The notes under the pieces: model-generated | Databases searched by the model: none | What the model was told of the DNA's origin: nothing | Seen by the model: only the letters and a program-made list of their open reading frames with translations | Part shown: positions 22,898-25,624 of the stretch, in pieces | How the letters are laid out: each line of letters begins with the position of its first letter | How positions within the stretch are numbered: the first letter of the stretch is position 1 | Translations under genes and position numbers: made by a program | Assembly: GCA_042408595.1 (NCBI GenBank) | Contig: JBHOQX010000113.1 | Span: forward strand, 1 to 25,624 | DNA: 25,624 bases | Origin: JBHOQX01 sp042408595 | GTDB lineage: Bacteria; Chloroflexota; Chloroflexia; Chloroflexales; Roseiflexaceae | Direction of reading: 5' to 3'

Positions 22898-23320
22898 TCA
22901 TGCGGATAGCACCGCAGTGCATTTGATCTCGACGAGGAGCCCCGGTGTCGAAAGCCCCGTCACACCGATGCCTGTCCAGGTCGGGTAGGAATTGACAAAG
23001 TAGCGGTCCTTCACCTCCATGAACAGCGGCAGATACGGGATGGTCAGTTGCTCTACGCCTGCCGCCGGACCGGTGACATGGTAGGTGATCAGCTCGATCA
23101 CATCATCGAAGGAGGCGCCTGCTGTGGTGAGTACCTTCTTGACATTCTCGAACGCCTGCACGAACTGGGCCTCGACCTCGGTGACAACCTGCAGCTGTGC
23201 ATCGCGCCCGACCTGTCCGGCAATATAAAGCATGTTGCCGACCTTGATACCGGGGCAGTAGTGGTAGCGCTCATACAACAGCTCCATGCCCGGCGGAATG
23301 ATCACTTCGCGTGTCGCCAT
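22898..23320 (-). CDS. RidA/YjgF-like protein lacking the catalytic arginine
   Basis: The ATG at 23320 with a GAGAG site gives 140 aa, slightly longer than the usual 125-130. The fold signature is present: PPGMELLYERYHYCPGIKVG, LYIAGQVGRD, VEAQFVQAFENVKKVL, and the C-terminal LLVEIKCTAVL. In RidA proper the YPARS arginine (Arg105 in E. coli) is needed for enamine/imine deamination. Here the matching segment is YPTWTGIGVTGL, so Trp115 stands at that position. The protein is therefore likely a non-deaminating Rid subgroup member, possibly binding or hydrolysing a pathway intermediate. It lies between hydantoinase B and the fused E1 gene, 38 nt from the latter. Confidence 0.82.
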   Translation of the reverse strand: MATREVIIPPGMELLYERYHYCPGIKVGNMLYIAGQVGRDAQLQVVTEVEAQFVQAFENVKKVLTTAGASFDDVIELITYHVTGPAAGVEQLTIPYLPLFMEVKDRYFVNSYPTWTGIGVTGLSTPGLLVEIKCTAVLSA

Positions 23321-23384
23321 GTCGTCTCTCCATGTTCCGCACGGCCAGTCGACAGAGCGGCTGACCGCGCAGGATAGGCCACTG

Positions 23385-25364
23385 TTACCCGACCGTTGCA
23401 GTAGGTGCTGCGTCAACAGCCGACACGCTTCTCAAGGTCTGTTCGGGGGGTGTGGAACTGTTGTCCCCCTCGGCCGCGCCACGTCTGGCCGTGCGCATTA
23501 TTGCCCACTGCACCGGTTGGGGAGCACGTGGAGCGGGAAGCCCCGTCTCCTGCTCGGCGTGGGCCAGCAACACGTCGAGTGCACGCCCGAAGGTGAAGTC
23601 TTCGATCGGGCCGCGTGTGCGGGCGATCTCGGCACGTCTGGCTTCGGTTGCAGTTCCGTCGAGCTCGAGATTGGTCGTCAAGATCACGCCGTAGTCGCGT
23701 GCAGCTTTCTCGACGCTCACCAGGCCGTAGCGCACATCGCGCTGCACCAGCTCCGGCGGGCGGGTGAGCGGGTCTTTCCAGCCGCCGCCGCCGGCCGTGC
23801 GGTAGATGAGAGTATCACCTGGCTGCACCCGAATCTGGTCGCATTTCGAGGGCAATATCTGCTCGGAGCCATCGGCGCGCTTGAGCAACTTCATCGAGCG
23901 CATGCCGGGGGTGCCGCCCATGATGCCCCACGGTTGTGTTAGCCAGCGGTCGTCGTGGATGGAGATCTCGCCCGGCTCCAAAAAGGTATAGACCTTCTCG
24001 ATGCCGTTGCCGCCGCGGTGGAAGCCGGCCCCGCCGCTGTCCTCGATGCTGGTGTAGCGCTCGATGCGGATCGGATAATAGCTTTCCATGTACTCAGTAG
24101 GGATATTCATAAACAGCGGCCACCAAGAATGGCCATCCATGCCGTCGCCGATTGGCCGTCCCGGAATACCACCGTGGTTAATCTCCATCAGGTAAAAGAA
24201 GTTCCCGTCACTGTCGTAGCCGGAGTAAAGCAGATATGGCGCGGTGCCGTAGCCAGCCGCTGTTGAAAGCTCGGGGGTTCGCTTGGAAAGTGCGCCGCCC
24301 AGCACATCGAACAAGCGGGTCAGGGTGTGGGTGCGGCAGCCGAGCGCCGCCGGGAACTCCGGCCGCAGGATGCTCGCAGGCGGCACCGTCACGTGCAGCA
24401 GATCGTAGAAGCCGTCGTTGAACAGAATCTGCGGGTCGAAGACCATGATCAGGTAGACGCCGATGAACATCTTGAAGAGCGACTCGTTCAGGTAGAAATT
24501 GATCGGCCCCAGCGCCTGCGGAGCAGTGCCCGTCCAGTCGAAGTATGCCTGGTCGCCCTCGCGCCAGAGCGTCAGCTTCATCTTGAACGGCCCGTTGCCC
24601 AAACCGTCGTCATCGATATAATCCTCAAAGGACTGCGGCTCCTCCGGCAGGTTCTGCACGATCAGCTGCTGCATGGCCCGGTAGGTGCGGTCGAGCAACG
24701 CCTGGCAGGCGGCCAGGTAGGTGTCCTTGCCGAAGCGCTCGCACAGCTCCAGCACCCGCTTCTCGGCGGTGCGGCATGCGGCTACAATTCCGAACAGATC
24801 GGCGCGGTTCATCTCCGGCTGGCGCACATTGTTGAGCATGATATCGAGCACCGCCCGGTTCAGTTTGCCGCGCTCGTAGAGCTTGACCGGTGGCAACCGC
24901 AGCCCCTCGCCGAAGATCGTCGTCGCGCCGGTCGGCAGCGAGCCAGGCAGCGGCCCGCCGACATCCTGGGCGTGGCCGAACATCGAGGCCCAGCCGATCA
25001 GTTCGGGCTGTGCCGCGTCGTCAAAGATCGGCAGCAGCACCAGCAGGTCGTTCACATGGCTGATCGCCCCACCACAAAGGTAGGGATCAGACAGCACAAA
25101 CACATCGCCTGGCTCAATCGTCTGACTCCACCGCCTGACCATCCCCGCAATGTACGACCCGAAGTGTCCCGCGAGCATCCGCCCATACTGATCGGTGATC
25201 ATGGGGAAGTGGTCGTGCTGCTCGCGGATGACCGGGCTCATCGCGGTGCGGTTGAGCATCGCGTCCATTTCGTGGCGGATATTGCCGAGCGCGTTCTCGA
25301 CAATGTCCAACGTCACCGGGTCGATCGTGATACGTGGGGTTTCGGCAATTTTGACGATGGTCAT
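23385..25364 (-). CDS. Hydantoinase B/oxoprolinase family subunit
   Basis: The ATG at 25364 has AAGGAG about 10 nt upstream; an upstream in-frame ATG lacks a ribosome site. The 659-aa protein shows the HyuB family (PF02538) pattern: ITIDPVTLDIVENALGNI, SPVIREQHDHFPMITD, DVFVLSDPYLCGGAISHVND, the HAQDVGG stretch, and SGGAGFHRGGNGIEKVY near the C-terminal third, then TAGGGGWKDPL. Family members pair with HyuA to hydrolyse hydantoins or 5-oxoproline with ATP, or act as ketone carboxylases (acetone or acetophenone carboxylase). Substrate class cannot be told from sequence alone. About the last 40 residues are Ala/Thr/Pro-rich and unlike the domain. The HyuA gene lies upstream. Confidence 0.9.
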   Translation of the reverse strand: MTIVKIAETPRITIDPVTLDIVENALGNIRHEMDAMLNRTAMSPVIREQHDHFPMITDQYGRMLAGHFGSYIAGMVRRWSQTIEPGDVFVLSDPYLCGGAISHVNDLLVLLPIFDDAAQPELIGWASMFGHAQDVGGPLPGSLPTGATTIFGEGLRLPPVKLYERGKLNRAVLDIMLNNVRQPEMNRADLFGIVAACRTAEKRVLELCERFGKDTYLAACQALLDRTYRAMQQLIVQNLPEEPQSFEDYIDDDGLGNGPFKMKLTLWREGDQAYFDWTGTAPQALGPINFYLNESLFKMFIGVYLIMVFDPQILFNDGFYDLLHVTVPPASILRPEFPAALGCRTHTLTRLFDVLGGALSKRTPELSTAAGYGTAPYLLYSGYDSDGNFFYLMEINHGGIPGRPIGDGMDGHSWWPLFMNIPTEYMESYYPIRIERYTSIEDSGGAGFHRGGNGIEKVYTFLEPGEISIHDDRWLTQPWGIMGGTPGMRSMKLLKRADGSEQILPSKCDQIRVQPGDTLIYRTAGGGGWKDPLTRPPELVQRDVRYGLVSVEKAARDYGVILTTNLELDGTATEARRAEIARTRGPIEDFTFGRALDVLLAHAEQETGLPAPRAPQPVQWAIMRTARRGAAEGDNSSTPPEQTLRSVSAVDAAPTATVG

Positions 25365-25488
25365 GTGGTTGCCTCTCCTTTTGCTTGCTGCGTTTGTTGT
25401 CGCCGATTGCTGATGGCGCGCCGCGCTTGCATTACAGATCGGGGGTGGCAGGTTCCGCATCGAAGACGAATGAGGAATTCGAGGCGCA

Positions 25489-25624
25489 CTAGGCTCTATT
25501 GATCAACAGATTGTAGAAGCGATCCACGGTCGCCACGTGGTGCGGCAGCACGACCGTGGTCGAGTCCAGCTCGGTGATAATCGCCGGACCGTCGATGCGC
25601 ATGCCGGGCTGCAGCTTGCCGCGG
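25489..25624 (-). CDS. Hydantoinase A/oxoprolinase subunit, C-terminal fragment
   Basis: Only the last 44 codons lie inside the window; the gene continues past the right edge. The readable end, GMRIDGPAIITELDSTTVVL followed by PHHVATVDRF, is the typical HyuA C-terminus (GPAII-x-x-x-DSTT pattern). It ends with TAG at 25491-25489, 124 nt upstream of the HyuB start. It would be the ATP-binding partner of HyuB. Confidence 0.85.
   Translation of the reverse strand, partial: RGKLQPGMRIDGPAIITELDSTTVVLPHHVATVDRFYNLLINRA

Noticed and set aside
24327..25502. Plus-strand frame opposite hydantoinase B
   Set aside because: It is the complement of a clear HyuB domain, with Arg/His/Gln-rich content and no ribosome site.

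Overview
This is a GC-rich bacterial window of about 25.6 kb. Gene style and content suggest Chloroflexota: a BTAD/AAA/TPR giant regulator, an alpha2beta2-type pyruvate dehydrogenase with separate E1 subunits, an NrtR/NadE pair, and word-like GC-rich intergenic tracts. The phylum is an inference from content; no marker gene (rRNA, ribosomal protein) is present. I found no tRNA, rRNA, CRISPR array or insertion sequence.

Layout. (1) 298-1491 (+) is an ArgD-type aminotransferase. It is followed by an exported DUF6174-like gene split by an in-frame TAG (1541-2191). (2) 2627-3825 (+) holds a 43-aa single-span membrane ORF and a YeiH/UPF0324 transporter, with a good sigma70-type promoter in an AT-rich patch at 2460-2488. 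(3) 9186 down to 4017 (-) is one run of genes: DHH-like phosphoesterase, CBS-pair protein with a zinc ribbon, then pdhA, pdhB and pdhC (E1alpha, E1beta, E2), ending at a hairpin/T-run at 3855-3884. No E3 gene is in view. (4) 9398-13140 (+) is an NAD cassette: an NrtR-type Nudix regulator with a near-consensus promoter and a perfect inverted repeat at its start site, glutamine-dependent NAD synthetase, and a nicotinamidase-like hydrolase. (5) 13151-14373 (-) holds a phage-antirepressor-like protein and a small RRM protein. (6) 14828-17971 (+) is a 1047-aa BTAD/AAA/TPR regulator, apparently leaderless, behind a perfect 36-bp-arm inverted repeat. (7) 18220-18864 (+) is an XRE-cupin regulator facing a minus-strand catabolic operon (25624 to 19129): hydantoinase A (3' end only), hydantoinase B, RidA-like, fused E1alpha-beta dehydrogenase, BKACE and an HpcH/HpaI aldolase.

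How the genes may work together. The NAD cassette joins nicotinamide deamidation and the last step of NAD synthesis under one ADP-ribose-type sensor. The right-hand operon combines ATP-dependent hydantoinase/carboxylase, beta-keto-acid cleavage, retro-aldol and 2-oxo-acid decarboxylation chemistry. This is an unusual combination and the best candidate here for an undescribed pathway. By eye its base composition is lower in GC than the left half. Two of its enzymes (BKACE and RidA-like) lack canonical active-site residues.

A recurring theme is low-complexity, word-like tracts between genes (5352-5503, 6500-6670, 10121-10334, 12258-12423). Similar text also occurs in frame inside the NAD synthetase and the BTAD regulator.
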